In this document: positions 47,930-58,600 of the stretch, in pieces | How the letters are laid out: the number at the start of each line of letters is the position of its first letter | Position numbering within the stretch: the first letter of the stretch is position 1 | Source of the DNA: Mucilaginibacter sp. OK283 | GTDB taxonomy: Bacteria > Bacteroidota > Bacteroidia > Sphingobacteriales > Sphingobacteriaceae | Direction of reading: 5' to 3' | Assembly: GCF_900110415.1 (NCBI RefSeq) | Contig: NZ_FODR01000018.1 | Span: 24,847-88,846, forward strand | Length of the DNA: 64,000 nt | The notes under the pieces: generated by a model | The model's input: only the letters and a program-made list of their open reading frames with translations | What the model was told of the DNA's origin: nothing | Databases searched by the model: none | Made by a program: the position numbers and the translations under genes

Positions 47930-50413
47930 ATGATGAATACACATAGTCATACTAATAATCAGTTATTTAATATGCTACTGCGGGGGATTGCACTCTTGTT
48001 TGCAGCTTTATTAGCGTTAAATGTAACAGCGCAAAACAGAGCAACCGCGCCATCAGCAAGAGCGAAAGATAATTTTGACTTCAACTGGCAGTTCCACAAA
48101 GGCGATATCGCTATCAAACGGGCAGTTAAAGCTGCCGGATATGGTGGCTTAACAGATATCAATGTCAAAGTTGAAACAAATAAAGAAGCCATTGTTGCTT
48201 ATACCGATGTTGATAAAGCAGCTACTTTCAAACCCGAAGACTGGAAGGAAGTAAACCTTCCGCATGATTGGTGTGTGGAGGGGACTTTTGTTAACGATAA
48301 ATCAATCGGCAGCTCGCCTGCTGTTAGCGGATATTTGCCTGGTGGGATAGGTTTTTACAGAAAAGAATTTGAAATACCGGAAACAGATAAAGGAAAAAAA
48401 ATATCTATCGAATTTGACGGGATTTTCAGGAATAGTACTGTTTGGGTCAATGGTCAGCTCTTAGGCAGCCACCAAAGTGGTTACACACCCTCAAACTATG
48501 ATTTGACAGATGTTTTGCGTTACGGTAACGAAGGCAAAAATGTTATTTTGGTAAAGGTTGATGCTACCGAATATGAAGGTTGGTGGTACGAAGGGTGCGG
48601 AATTTACAGGCACGTTTGGCTCAATAAAACCGACAAGCTCCATGTTGACCGGTTTGGTACTTATGTTACTACATCTGTAGTTTCGCCCGGTGAAGCTGAT
48701 GTAAACGTAAAAACCAATATTAAAAACGAATACGGCTTAGTTAAAAACATTAAACTCACCTCTAAAATTGTCGATAATAAAGGAGTCGTGCTTAACACAA
48801 TAACTTCATCTCAGGTAATTGAGCCGTTTAGCACATCCGAACTTTCACAAAAAGCAGTTATTCAAAAACCCTTGCTTTGGGCGCCCGAAACACCAATTCT
48901 TTACAAAGTACTCACAGAAGTTTTTGAAAACGGGATTGTCATCGATAATTACGAAACAACTTTTGGGGTTAGGACTATCGAAATAAACCGGAATGGTGTA
49001 TTTTTAAACGGGAAGCTTTACCCGGTGAAGGGCACTTGCAACCACCAGGATTTTGCCGGGATTGGCGTGGCCCTTCCTGATAAAATAAACGAATACAAAT
49101 TAAAGTTGCTCAAAGAAATGGGTAGCAATGCTTATCGTTGTTCCCATCATCCCCCCACGCCGGAACTGCTTGATATGTGCGACAGGATGGGGTTACTTGT
49201 GTTGGATGAGAATCGTATGTTGTCCAGCTCTGAAGAAGGGATAGCGGATTTGAAATCCATGTTATACAGGGATCGCAACCATCCGTCGATATTTATGTGG
49301 AGTATGGAAAATGAGGAATGGATTCAAGGTACAGTAACCGGGGCCAGGATACTAAGAACACTGGTTGATGTCACTCATAAAATAGACCCAACGCGTCCTG
49401 TCACTGCCGCCATGAATCATGGACGGAACGAAGGTGGTTATAGCGATGTCCTGGATGTTGTAGGATATAACTATGGCGACAAAGGGCTGGCGTATGTGAA
49501 AGACCATGAAAAATATCCCAACCGGGCTGAGTTTTGTACAGAGTCCACAAGTTTCATTTCAACCCGTGGAGAGTATCAGAACGATTGGGGTAAAGGTTAT
49601 GTGTCAAACCTCGGATTATGGCAACCCAACTGGGGGCCGCTGCCTGGTGAGGACTGGGCGGACATTGTTAAATATCCCTATCTGGGAGGCTTGTTTGTAT
49701 GGACAGGTTTTGACTACCGTGGCGAGCCCACGCCGTACCAGTGGCCATGCGTTACATCTCATTTCGGTTTCATGGATATATGCGGCTTCCCTAAAGACGG
49801 ATACTACGCGTACAAAGCGGCCTGGACAAATGAACCCGTAGTTCATATTTTCCCCCATTGGGACTGGCCCGGCAAAGATGGAGACAGCATTAAGGTGCAT
49901 TGTTACACCAACTGCGACGAAGTAGAGTTATTGCTAAACGGAAAAAACATAGGCAGGCAAAAAACAACTCCTTATACCAAACTGATATGGGACCTTATAT
50001 ATAAACCCGGTAAATTGGAAGCCAGGGGATATAAAGGCGGAAAGTTGGTAACCAGGGACATTGTTGAAACAACAACTGGTCCCGCCCAATTAACCTTGAA
50101 GAGCGATTGCAACACCCTTAAAGCTGACGGTACCGACGTCGCTGTTATCCAGGTGGCACTTAAAGACGCCAAGGGAAGGGTAGTTCCTACAGCGGCGAAC
50201 CTGGTAAAGTTTTCAATTGAAGGCCCGGGAACAATTATTGGCACAGGTAACGGTAACCCCAGCAGCCATGAACCGGATAAAGCCAGCCAGCGGATGGCCT
50301 TCAACGGATATTGCCTGGTGCTGGTGCAATCAAATAAACAGGCCGGGGAGATTCGGTTAAAAGCTCAATCTGATACCCTTAAAGGAGATGAGGTTGTTAT
50401 TAAAGTCCAATAA
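47930..50413 (+). CDS. GH2 glycoside hydrolase (beta-galactosidase-like), first
   Basis: 827 residues; the ATG at 47969 would give a shorter signal peptide (MLLRGIALLFAALLALN). Sugar-binding jelly roll (about 45-235), Ig domain, TIM barrel with acid/base Glu462 in WSMENEEW and nucleophile Glu538 in EFCTESTSF, and C-terminal Ig-like domains. An insertion of about 40 residues between the FNWQFHKGD and LPHDW motifs (AVKAAGYGGLTDINVKVETN) separates it from its neighbour. GH2 members cleave beta-galactosides, beta-mannosides or beta-glucuronides; galactose is most plausible in this locus. Confidence 0.9.
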   Translation: MMNTHSHTNNQLFNMLLRGIALLFAALLALNVTAQNRATAPSARAKDNFDFNWQFHKGDIAIKRAVKAAGYGGLTDINVKVETNKEAIVAYTDVDKAATFKPEDWKEVNLPHDWCVEGTFVNDKSIGSSPAVSGYLPGGIGFYRKEFEIPETDKGKKISIEFDGIFRNSTVWVNGQLLGSHQSGYTPSNYDLTDVLRYGNEGKNVILVKVDATEYEGWWYEGCGIYRHVWLNKTDKLHVDRFGTYVTTSVVSPGEADVNVKTNIKNEYGLVKNIKLTSKIVDNKGVVLNTITSSQVIEPFSTSELSQKAVIQKPLLWAPETPILYKVLTEVFENGIVIDNYETTFGVRTIEINRNGVFLNGKLYPVKGTCNHQDFAGIGVALPDKINEYKLKLLKEMGSNAYRCSHHPPTPELLDMCDRMGLLVLDENRMLSSSEEGIADLKSMLYRDRNHPSIFMWSMENEEWIQGTVTGARILRTLVDVTHKIDPTRPVTAAMNHGRNEGGYSDVLDVVGYNYGDKGLAYVKDHEKYPNRAEFCTESTSFISTRGEYQNDWGKGYVSNLGLWQPNWGPLPGEDWADIVKYPYLGGLFVWTGFDYRGEPTPYQWPCVTSHFGFMDICGFPKDGYYAYKAAWTNEPVVHIFPHWDWPGKDGDSIKVHCYTNCDEVELLLNGKNIGRQKTTPYTKLIWDLIYKPGKLEARGYKGGKLVTRDIVETTTGPAQLTLKSDCNTLKADGTDVAVIQVALKDAKGRVVPTAANLVKFSIEGPGTIIGTGNGNPSSHEPDKASQRMAFNGYCLVLVQSNKQAGEIRLKAQSDTLKGDEVVIKVQ

Positions 50414-50453
50414 GGTTAAAATATTATTTCTTCAAGCAAATTAAAAGATCACT

Positions 50454-52898
50454 ATGAGGTTGCATAAAACTTACAATATTATATATCACGTTAAAGCAAT
50501 GGTTACAGCCATGCTGTTTTTGGCTGTTAGCATAGCGTGCCAGGCTCAAAATTTGGTTAAAATTGAACGAAAACAGCTATTTGATTATAACTGGAAATTT
50601 TTTCAGGGAGATACCGCATCGGCAAAATCAAGAGATTTCAACGATAGGAGTTGGCGAAGCCTCGATTTGCCGCACGATTGGAGTATTGAAGGCAAAATAA
50701 GTCCTAAAAACCCCACGGGAGGCGCCGGCGGATATTTCCCGGCAGGTATTGGCTGGTACAGGAAAACCTTCAAAGTTCCTGGTGAATGGAAAGGCAAAAA
50801 AGTCTCCATTTATTTTGAAGGGGTTTACATGAATTCTGAAGTGTTTATCAATGGAAAATCACTTGGAATTTACCCTTATGGCTATTCGTCCTTTAGTTAT
50901 GACCTTTCGCCTTTTTTGGACTTTAATAATGAAAATGTGATAGCGGTGCGGGTCGACAATTCGCAACAAGTAAACAGCAGGTGGTACAGTGGTTCTGGCA
51001 TTTATCGCCATGTTTGGATGAATATTACCGACGCTGTGCATATAGCCAATTGGGGAGTCGCGATTACAACCCCTGACGTGTCTTCCAAAAAAGCAACTGT
51101 TCAAATAAAAACATTGGTAAAAAACGAAAGTGATTTGCCTCAAAATATTATTCTAAGCACCTGGTTAAAGGATGCAAATGCTAAAAATGCGGGAAATGGG
51201 CAAATAAAAATTGAACTGGCTGCAAATAGCGAGAAAGAAGTTGCGCAAACTATCATTGTAGCAACTCCGCAGCAATGGACGCCGGAATCACCCCGTTTAT
51301 ACGATGCTCAAATAAGTATCATCCTAAATAAAAATGTAGTTGACAAAACGGAAACGAGTTTTGGCATACGTTCGATAAAATTTACGCCCGAAAACGGTTT
51401 CCAGCTTAATGGCAAAACAGTCAAACTCAATGGTGGGTGTGTGCACCATGATAATGGTTGCCTGGGCGCCGCCGCTTTTGACCGGGCGGAAGAACGAAAG
51501 ATTGAGTTACTCAAAGCAGCAGGCTTTAACGCGGTAAGAACTTCTCATAATCCACCTTCCGAAGCTTTTTTAAATGCTTGCGACAGGTTAGGTCTGTTGG
51601 TTGTTGATGAATCGTTTGATTGTTGGAGAATGGGCAAAAACAAACAGGACTATGCTCAATATTTCGCCCAATGGTGGAAACGCGACCTGGATGCTATGGT
51701 TTTGCGCGATCGTAATCACCCGTCAATTGTTATGTGGAGCATCGGTAACGAAATAGTGGAGAGGGGCAGCCCCGGATCTGTAGAGACCGCCAAAATGCTG
51801 GCCTCCGCCATAAAAAAAATAGATCCTGTTCGCCCGGTTACATCGGCCATAGTGGAAAATGGTAAGGAGTGGGCAACGCTTGATTCCCTTATGGCAGCCC
51901 ATGATATCGCCGGTTATAATTATCATTTGTGGAACGCTGTTGCCGATCATAAACGCGTGCCTTCACGAATGATCGTTCAAACGGAGTCGTACCCCAGGGA
52001 TGCTTTTGCAAACTGGAAGCTGGTAAAAAACAACAATTATGTTCTTGGGGATTTTGTTTGGACAGCTATGGACTATCTTGGAGAATCGGGGATAGGCCGT
52101 TGGTATTATTCAGGCGATGTCCCCGGTGAGCACTGGGAACATGATTTTTTCCCCTGGCACGGTGCTTATTGTGGCGACATTGATTTGATCGGGTGGAGAA
52201 AGCCGATTTCGCATTATCGGAGCCTGTTATATAATAATACCGAAAAACTCTACATGGCTGTTCGTGAACCTGAGCCGGATCCTTTGGAAATTAAAACAAC
52301 GTGGTGGTCTGTATGGCCCACCTGGGAAAGCTGGACCTGGCCGGCGTATTTGGGAAAGGCCATTAAGGTAGAAGTTTATTCAAAGTATCCTAAGGTACGC
52401 CTGTACCTCAACGATAAACTCATTGGCGAAAAGCCTACTACTGATGAGCAGGAACATAAAGCTGAATTTACAGTGACATATTCGCCTGGCAGGCTTAAAG
52501 CTGTAGGTGTGGATAACGATAAGGAGATTGAGTCAACCGTTTTGCAAACCTCCGGCGATGCGGCAAAAATCAAACTAATGGCTGACCGGAAAGAGATAAT
52601 AGCTAATGGGCAGGGTTTATCTTATGTTACCGTAGAGATAACCGACAAGGATGGTATACTGCAGCCAGATGCGGTGAACCGCCTGCTTTTCAAAATTGAA
52701 GGCCCCGGAGTAATCGCCGGAGTAGCCAATGCAGATATGAAAGATACGGACCCCTATGTTGGAAATACGCACAAAGCCTGGCACGGACGCGCGTTGGTTA
52801 TAATTAAAAGCACTCATAGTTCAGGCGATATTAAATTGACGGTTACTTCCCCTGGGCTATCGGAGGCTATTTTAAATATTAAAACACTTGGGCATTAG
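50454..52898 (+). CDS. GH2 glycoside hydrolase (beta-galactosidase-like), second
   Basis: 814 residues with a signal peptide (about 1-30, ACQAQ). Sugar-binding domain with LPHDWSIEGKI and GGAGGYFPAGIGWYRKTF, Ig-like domain, TIM barrel with acid/base Glu433 in WSIGNEIVERG and nucleophile Glu511 in VQTESYP, then a DUF4982-like and Ig-like C-terminus. It looks like the beta-galactosidase type common in plant-glycan loci. Only distant similarity to the preceding GH2, so the pair is not a recent duplication. Confidence 0.92.
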   Translation: MRLHKTYNIIYHVKAMVTAMLFLAVSIACQAQNLVKIERKQLFDYNWKFFQGDTASAKSRDFNDRSWRSLDLPHDWSIEGKISPKNPTGGAGGYFPAGIGWYRKTFKVPGEWKGKKVSIYFEGVYMNSEVFINGKSLGIYPYGYSSFSYDLSPFLDFNNENVIAVRVDNSQQVNSRWYSGSGIYRHVWMNITDAVHIANWGVAITTPDVSSKKATVQIKTLVKNESDLPQNIILSTWLKDANAKNAGNGQIKIELAANSEKEVAQTIIVATPQQWTPESPRLYDAQISIILNKNVVDKTETSFGIRSIKFTPENGFQLNGKTVKLNGGCVHHDNGCLGAAAFDRAEERKIELLKAAGFNAVRTSHNPPSEAFLNACDRLGLLVVDESFDCWRMGKNKQDYAQYFAQWWKRDLDAMVLRDRNHPSIVMWSIGNEIVERGSPGSVETAKMLASAIKKIDPVRPVTSAIVENGKEWATLDSLMAAHDIAGYNYHLWNAVADHKRVPSRMIVQTESYPRDAFANWKLVKNNNYVLGDFVWTAMDYLGESGIGRWYYSGDVPGEHWEHDFFPWHGAYCGDIDLIGWRKPISHYRSLLYNNTEKLYMAVREPEPDPLEIKTTWWSVWPTWESWTWPAYLGKAIKVEVYSKYPKVRLYLNDKLIGEKPTTDEQEHKAEFTVTYSPGRLKAVGVDNDKEIESTVLQTSGDAAKIKLMADRKEIIANGQGLSYVTVEITDKDGILQPDAVNRLLFKIEGPGVIAGVANADMKDTDPYVGNTHKAWHGRALVIIKSTHSSGDIKLTVTSPGLSEAILNIKTLGH

Positions 52899-52925
52899 CA
52901 TCATGAACGGTGAAAGATTTATATT

Positions 52926-54599
52926 ATGAAAAGATTTACGCTACTTACCCTTTTATTTTCTACGGTTTTTCAATTTAATTATTTAACGGCGCAGGAATTA
53001 CCTCAATTGAAAAATGAGGGGAATATAACCAGGTTGTATGTTGATGGTAAGCCATTTATTATGGTTGCCGGGGAGTTGCATAACTCTACATCCTCCAATT
53101 TAACTTATTTAGTGCCCATTTTCCCCAAATTGAAAGAAATGGGCCTTAACACTGTGCTCGCATCCGTTGCATGGGAGCAATTGGAACCCCAGGAAGGTAA
53201 ATTTGATTATTCTATTATTGATGGGATAATATCCCAGGCACGTGAAAGCAAACTAAAACTTTGTCTGCTATGGTTTGGAAGCTGGAAAAACGGGCTCTCT
53301 ACCTATCCGCCACTTTGGGTAAAAAAAGATTTCAAACGCTTTTTTAAACTGAAGCAAAGTAACGGGAGCACCGGCGAAGTAATTTCGGCTTTTTGTAAGG
53401 AAGCGCAAATAGCAGATGCCAAGGCATTTGTGCAGTTAATGAAACGAATAAGGGAAGTAGATAAAGAACATACGGTAGTAATGATCCAAGCCGAAAATGA
53501 GGTTGGGGCATTCCAGGATATAGATTACAATAAACAAGCACTTGACTTATTTAAGTCTCAGGTTCCTGAGACCTTAATTCAGTATCTACAAAAAAACACG
53601 AATCATTTGAGCCCCGAAATGAAATATGTTTGGCAAAAAAACGGCAGCAAAACCAAAGGCACATGGTCCGAGATATTTGCCGATACAATGAAAAGTGCAC
53701 AAAACTTTTTCATGACTTGGCAATATGTCAGGTATATAAATGAAATATGTCGCGAAGGCAAAAAAGAATTAAACCTTCCGATGTATGTCAATGCCTGGCT
53801 GGTTCAAAAATCTACTGATTTACCCGGGGTATATCCAAACGGAGGACCTGTATCCAGGGTAATGGATATTTACAAAGCTATAGCCCCCGATATCGATTTA
53901 TGCGCCCCCGATATTTATGTACCTAACTATAAAGAAATATTGTCGATGTATCATCGGTCGGATAATCCACTTTTTATTCCCGAAAGCACTACTGAACAGT
54001 CCCGGGCTTTTTACGCCTATGCAGAACATGACGCCATTTGTTTTTCTCCTTTTGGGATAGAGTATGCTTATACTAATTTGGCTTATCGGCAGGCCATCTC
54101 TGTAATCAATGAATTAATGCCCTACATAATAAAATATCAGGGTACAGGTAAAATGCGGGGGTTTATGCGCACTAAAAGCTCCGTTGCCGACACGCTTATG
54201 TTTGGGGAGGATAAAGTAATTGTAGAATATAACAATTGGGACAATACGGGGTATGGCCTGGTTATTCAAACTGCGCCGGATGAATATTTAGTAGCAGGCA
54301 TTACAGCACGATTAAAATTTGAATCAAAAAACCCATCAAAAAAAATCCGCATAGGCCAGGTGTTTGAAGGGGGATTTGAGGGAGAGAAGTGGGTAAGCTC
54401 CCGTATGCTCAACGGTGACGAAACCTGGCATCATGATTATCTTATTGTAACAGGGCGTAAAACAATGATTGCCCACACTTTAGAAGGACAAATAATTCCC
54501 CCGCAACCAGGGCCAGGCCAACCTGTATTGGAATCAGCTAAGAATACAGAAGTTCAGACTCCTGCTGTCTACAAAGTGATTACGTATGAAATGAAATGA
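52926..54599 (+). CDS. GH35 beta-galactosidase with DUF5597 C-terminal domain
   Basis: 557 residues with a signal peptide (about 1-22, YLTAQ). The barrel begins FIMVAGELHNSTSSNLTYLV and contains acid/base Glu192 in IQAENEVG; the nucleophile is probably the Glu of PLFIPESTTEQ. The C-terminal part (about 380-545) matches the DUF5597 domain found in the group of GH35 enzymes used for xyloglucan side chains in Cellvibrio. It is the last gene of the cluster; no clear terminator follows in 54600-54722, which holds no gene. Confidence 0.9.
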   Translation: MKRFTLLTLLFSTVFQFNYLTAQELPQLKNEGNITRLYVDGKPFIMVAGELHNSTSSNLTYLVPIFPKLKEMGLNTVLASVAWEQLEPQEGKFDYSIIDGIISQARESKLKLCLLWFGSWKNGLSTYPPLWVKKDFKRFFKLKQSNGSTGEVISAFCKEAQIADAKAFVQLMKRIREVDKEHTVVMIQAENEVGAFQDIDYNKQALDLFKSQVPETLIQYLQKNTNHLSPEMKYVWQKNGSKTKGTWSEIFADTMKSAQNFFMTWQYVRYINEICREGKKELNLPMYVNAWLVQKSTDLPGVYPNGGPVSRVMDIYKAIAPDIDLCAPDIYVPNYKEILSMYHRSDNPLFIPESTTEQSRAFYAYAEHDAICFSPFGIEYAYTNLAYRQAISVINELMPYIIKYQGTGKMRGFMRTKSSVADTLMFGEDKVIVEYNNWDNTGYGLVIQTAPDEYLVAGITARLKFESKNPSKKIRIGQVFEGGFEGEKWVSSRMLNGDETWHHDYLIVTGRKTMIAHTLEGQIIPPQPGPGQPVLESAKNTEVQTPAVYKVITYEMK

Positions 54600-54893
54600 A
54601 CATATTCTTTTTGAAAAATCTCGATCTTAATTACCTCTTTGGGCAATTCAAAGTATCCTTTCCAAACATTCAAGGTCAGAGCAGGTGAACATGAAAGGAT
54701 GTTTTAATAATTGGTATAGTTATTATAATAGATATAATTTTATATTATAAGCATTGATTATTTGCGCTTTACCTGAAGATTCCTTTTCTTTGTATAGAGG
54801 ATTTACAACAGCCAAAAAATCGAATGTATAATTCGTGTAGTATGATTGTTTTCTGTTAGTTAAGATATTGATTATCAATGAAATAATATAGTT

Positions 54894-55004
54894 GGTTCGA
54901 ATCCCTCCCTCACCGCTGAGACGATTATCAAAATGCATTAAAAGCCTGTAAATCAACTGATTTATAGGCTTTTTTAATCTGCCGAAATACTCAAAATATG
55001 TCCC
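54894..55004 (+). repeat. Right copy of tRNA-Ser 3'-end direct repeat (attR-like)
   Basis: The 26 bases 54894-54919 are identical to 344-369, covering the T-loop, acceptor stem and four bases beyond. The following 85 bases align with the left copy through the terminator at reduced identity. No 5' tRNA half is present upstream, so this is a fragment, not a gene. It marks the right end of the putative island. Confidence 0.8.
54940..54975 (+). terminator. Terminator copy behind the tRNA fragment
   Basis: Stem AAAAGCCTGTAAATCA with TGATTTATAGGCTTTT, loop of two to four bases, T-rich tail. It corresponds to the hairpin at 390-423; both have changed bases yet kept pairing. Confidence 0.75.
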
Positions 55005-55274
55005 AAAAGCCTGGCGGTTTTTTACCTGAGCCTTTCGGAAAATATTATAAATGTGCTTCTTTACCGTTTCCTCCGAAATGAACAAGCTGTCGGTAATTGC
55101 CTTTTTGTCCATTCCTTCAAAAAGCATCTGCACTATTTCAATTTCAGTTTTGGTTAATCCGTAACGATGGAAATTTTCCAGAAATATTTCAGTTGATTTG
55201 CCAACCATAGATAGTTTCAGAAGACGCTGGTACTCATAACGCGCCTTTTTGATGGATTTCCGTAATATTATTAA

Positions 55275-55675
55275 CTAATGCGCATAATTTGTAGAATCAT
55301 TGTTTACCCATAAGGTTTTTTATAAGATTTATTTTATGAGACTACATGAAGAATAATATCAAACGAAGTGCCTCTTTGTGTTATCTGATTTGTTGATTAT
55401 TTAGCTTCAAAGGGAAATATCTTTAGTTATTAGACATTTTTTCAAAAAAATATCAAATGTATTTAAGACAATTATTACCTTTGAAATACTAAACATTTCA
55501 CAGTGAAAAATTTAATACATCCCAGGTTCTTCAGTATGCCGCCATTTCAAATTTTCAGGTATTTCTTTTTAAAAGCATTTCATCTATAAGTTTGTATTTC
55601 CCGTACTAAATCCGCGCTATTGCCTGCAAGCTCTATGGCGTTTATTTACATATTAACCTTATAACAATTTTAAAA
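55275..55675. promoter_or_regulatory. Intergenic region with candidate promoter for the RHS module
   Basis: About 400 AT-rich bases without a gene. TACCTTTG at 55476-55483 matches the -7 consensus TAnnTTTG and would give a leader of about 185 bases for the gene at 55676. No matching TTTG box is clear upstream. Confidence 0.4.
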
Positions 55676-58600
55676 GTGAATCCTAAAACTTTCTATGCCC
55701 TTTTTTTGGCATGTATTTTTTCCATGCCATTATTCGCCCAGAAACAAGGTGTTGATGCCTATGCCGCAGCAATCGACTTTCTGCCTCCTCCGCCAAACGC
55801 AACTGCAATAACGCAACATGCAGACCTCGCACTCAATAAGAATACAGGAGCGCCCAACATTAACATTCCGCTTTATCCGATCAAGGGGAACAAGCTTAAA
55901 CTCGGCATTGCGTTAAATTACGCATCGACGGGGATAAAGGTTGATGAAACCTCCTCGAGGGCCGGCATGGGCTGGTCGATAGAATTGGGTGGTGTTGTCA
56001 CCCGGACGGTTAGAGGGTTTCCCGATGAATTACATACGCGATTAATCCCGCCCGTAATTCCGCTTAACTATTACGCACCGTCTATACTTTTTATGAGAAA
56101 GGCGGTTGCCGGCACACCACCTGATGGTGATGCCGAACCTGACCTTTTTAACTTCAGCATGAATGGCATTAGTGGCAGTTTTGTGCTTGACCAGAATATG
56201 CAGCCGGTAGTACTAAATGGCGAAAAATATAAGGTGGAAACTAACCTGATTGCCAATGCCAACTGGAACGTCAAAATTACTACTACCGATGGTATTATTT
56301 ATTATTTCGGCGGCACGGGCGCAGTTGAACAAACCAAGCGCGAGTCAAGCGCAACCTGCGGCAAAAATTTGGCTGCGTACGTTCCGGTTAGCTGGTACCT
56401 GAAAAAGATTGAGCATCCCAACGGTGAGGTGATCACGCTGGCTTATACCCCGATATCTTACACCTATGATACCGGTTATACAGAATCTCAACGGACAGCT
56501 TGTAATTACTGCAGTACAACAACCCCCGTTAACTATTGTGTTACCCTTGTTAATACCCAGGGCGTTTTACTAAGCTCCGTTACCAGCAGCACTAATCAGA
56601 CGCTTACCGTAACTTATAAAGACCGGACTGACGGCAATGACAAACTGATCGATTATATCCAGTATAGCGGTCCGGATGGCAACGTTGGTAAATTCGTGTT
56701 CGACCACTTTACACAAACGGCCAATACAAGTTTGGCAAATAACTACAACTTTGGTTATGACAAGGCTCCCTATTTGTCTTCTTTAAAAGAGTACTCATCT
56801 ACAGGTACCCTGGTCAACCAGCATTTATTTTACTATAATGATCCTGCCGCAAGGTCTCCGCGGCTTTCCTATTCACAGGACCACTGGGGATATTTCAACG
56901 GCGTACGGAACGCAACAACATCCCTGCCAAGGCCCGCTACCGCTAACGGAAGGGCAAATTTCCCCACAGCCAATGCCGATCGCGAGGCAAGGGAAGGTCT
57001 GGCAGCAAAAGGCTTGCTCTGCAAAATTATTTATCCAACCGGGGGAATGGATAGTATTGTGTACGAAACAAACAAGTATCAGGCCCCTGCACCAAAACCG
57101 TCACATACATTATATGGTAATGTTACAGGTTCGGGGGCACATAACACCGTCACGACCAATTACTCGTTTACGATTGCAGAGCAGCAAACCATAGATCTTA
57201 ACTTTAATATAACTTTCAACGGCTCATTCATTGATAGTCTTCACAATACGGCCAGCATAAGGATTAGCAACGCTTCAGGAATAAATATTTATAATAATAC
57301 TTATTTGCCGAATTATAGCCGGAACCAATCTTTTGACCTTCCAGCCGGAACGTATAATATGGAATTAAAGGCGAACGGATCGGCAGTGACCATGAATGCC
57401 AATGTTACGTTTAAAGCCCAGTCGGCGTCTTCATCGGAAACCATAGAAAAGCTGACCGGAGGCTCACGTGTCAAAACCATTTTAACTTACGCCGCTGGCA
57501 GCCCTGCAAAAGTGCATCGCTATTACTATGGTTATCTGGAGTCGAAGGATAAGTCATCTTTACCTTTACCTGTAACACCGGTTTATGAGGTCAGTAACAC
57601 CACTTCTGAGACCTGCTCCGGACAGCAGCATGTTTGTGATGGTGCCGCCTTGTACTCAAGTTCGCTGGCGAACCTTTATAGCTATGGTGCATCGGCGATC
57701 AGCTATCCTGCCGTATTGGAAAGTTTTGGTGATAATTTTGAAATGGGGGGTATTTATTCTTTGTTTAAGGTGGTTCCGGACGAATCCGGCGAAGTCATTT
57801 ATATGAGGAATTTCCCTGGTGCGCCTAAAAGTAATAAAAGCATTTTGGGTAACGGCAAACTGCTTGAAGAAAGGATTTTAAAAAACAACGGGACGGCCAC
57901 CCTGATTCCGGTTAAATCAAGCCTGTACTCTTATAAGATTGATCCCGCCGAAAATAGTGTGGTTTACGGTTACGCCGCACGGGAGCAGTTTACGCCTGCG
58001 TTTACAATAAACGAATCAGACCCTAATCCAATAACCGGCGGCCCGAACCCGCTGCTGGACCCCTGGGACTGTGTGATGTATAAAGCCCAGGCCGCCTGGG
58101 TTTATAATGACCGGCTGATCGTGACAACTTATGATCAGAATGGGCTTAACCCTGTTTCGGATACAACGGATTACCAATATAATAATTCAACCCACAGGCA
58201 ACTTACTGCTACTATAACCCACGGTACAGGCGGCGTCATCCGCAGTGAACAATTGCAGTATCCGCAGGATTATAGCGGGCAGGCGGTGTATACAGCAATG
58301 ATCAGCAAGAATATAATATCACCGGTAGTGGACGTTGCCCGCTATAAAGGTTCAACCAAACTTTCGGAAACCAAGATTAATTACGCAGATTGGTCGAACG
58401 GAAATTATGAACTGGCCTCAGTACAAACCGCCTTTAATAACGGCGCGTTCGTTACTGATGGGACGATAGAGTCCTATAATACCGCGGGCAATATTAAACA
58501 ATACAAAGGCAAATCAGGTGTTCCAACCGCAATTATATGGGGAGGCCCATATGGGCAGTATCCTGTTGCCAAGGTAGAGGGGGCTACCTATGCACAGGCA

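Larger units (their letters stand above)
54723..55274 (-). pseudogene. Truncated LuxR-type regulator, reading through the tRNA fragment
   Basis: The open frame (55274 to 54723, minus strand) lacks a normal beginning: the only ATG after the upstream stop is at 55208, in the middle of the sequence RLLKLSMVGKSTEIFLENFH, which in relatives belongs to the linker before the DNA-binding domain. The LuxR helix-turn-helix is intact (YGLTKTEIEIVQMLFEGMDK, FISEETVKKHIYNIFRKAQV). After GTYFEYFGR the frame runs antisense through the terminator and tRNA fragment (giving SGEGGIRTN) into island DNA. It is probably the remnant of a sensor-linked regulator cut at its N-terminal side, with a C-terminus changed by the insertion. 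Confidence 0.7.

Noticed and set aside
54894..54910. Second tRNA-Ser gene
   Set aside because: Only the T-loop and acceptor 3' strand are present; there is no anticodon arm upstream.
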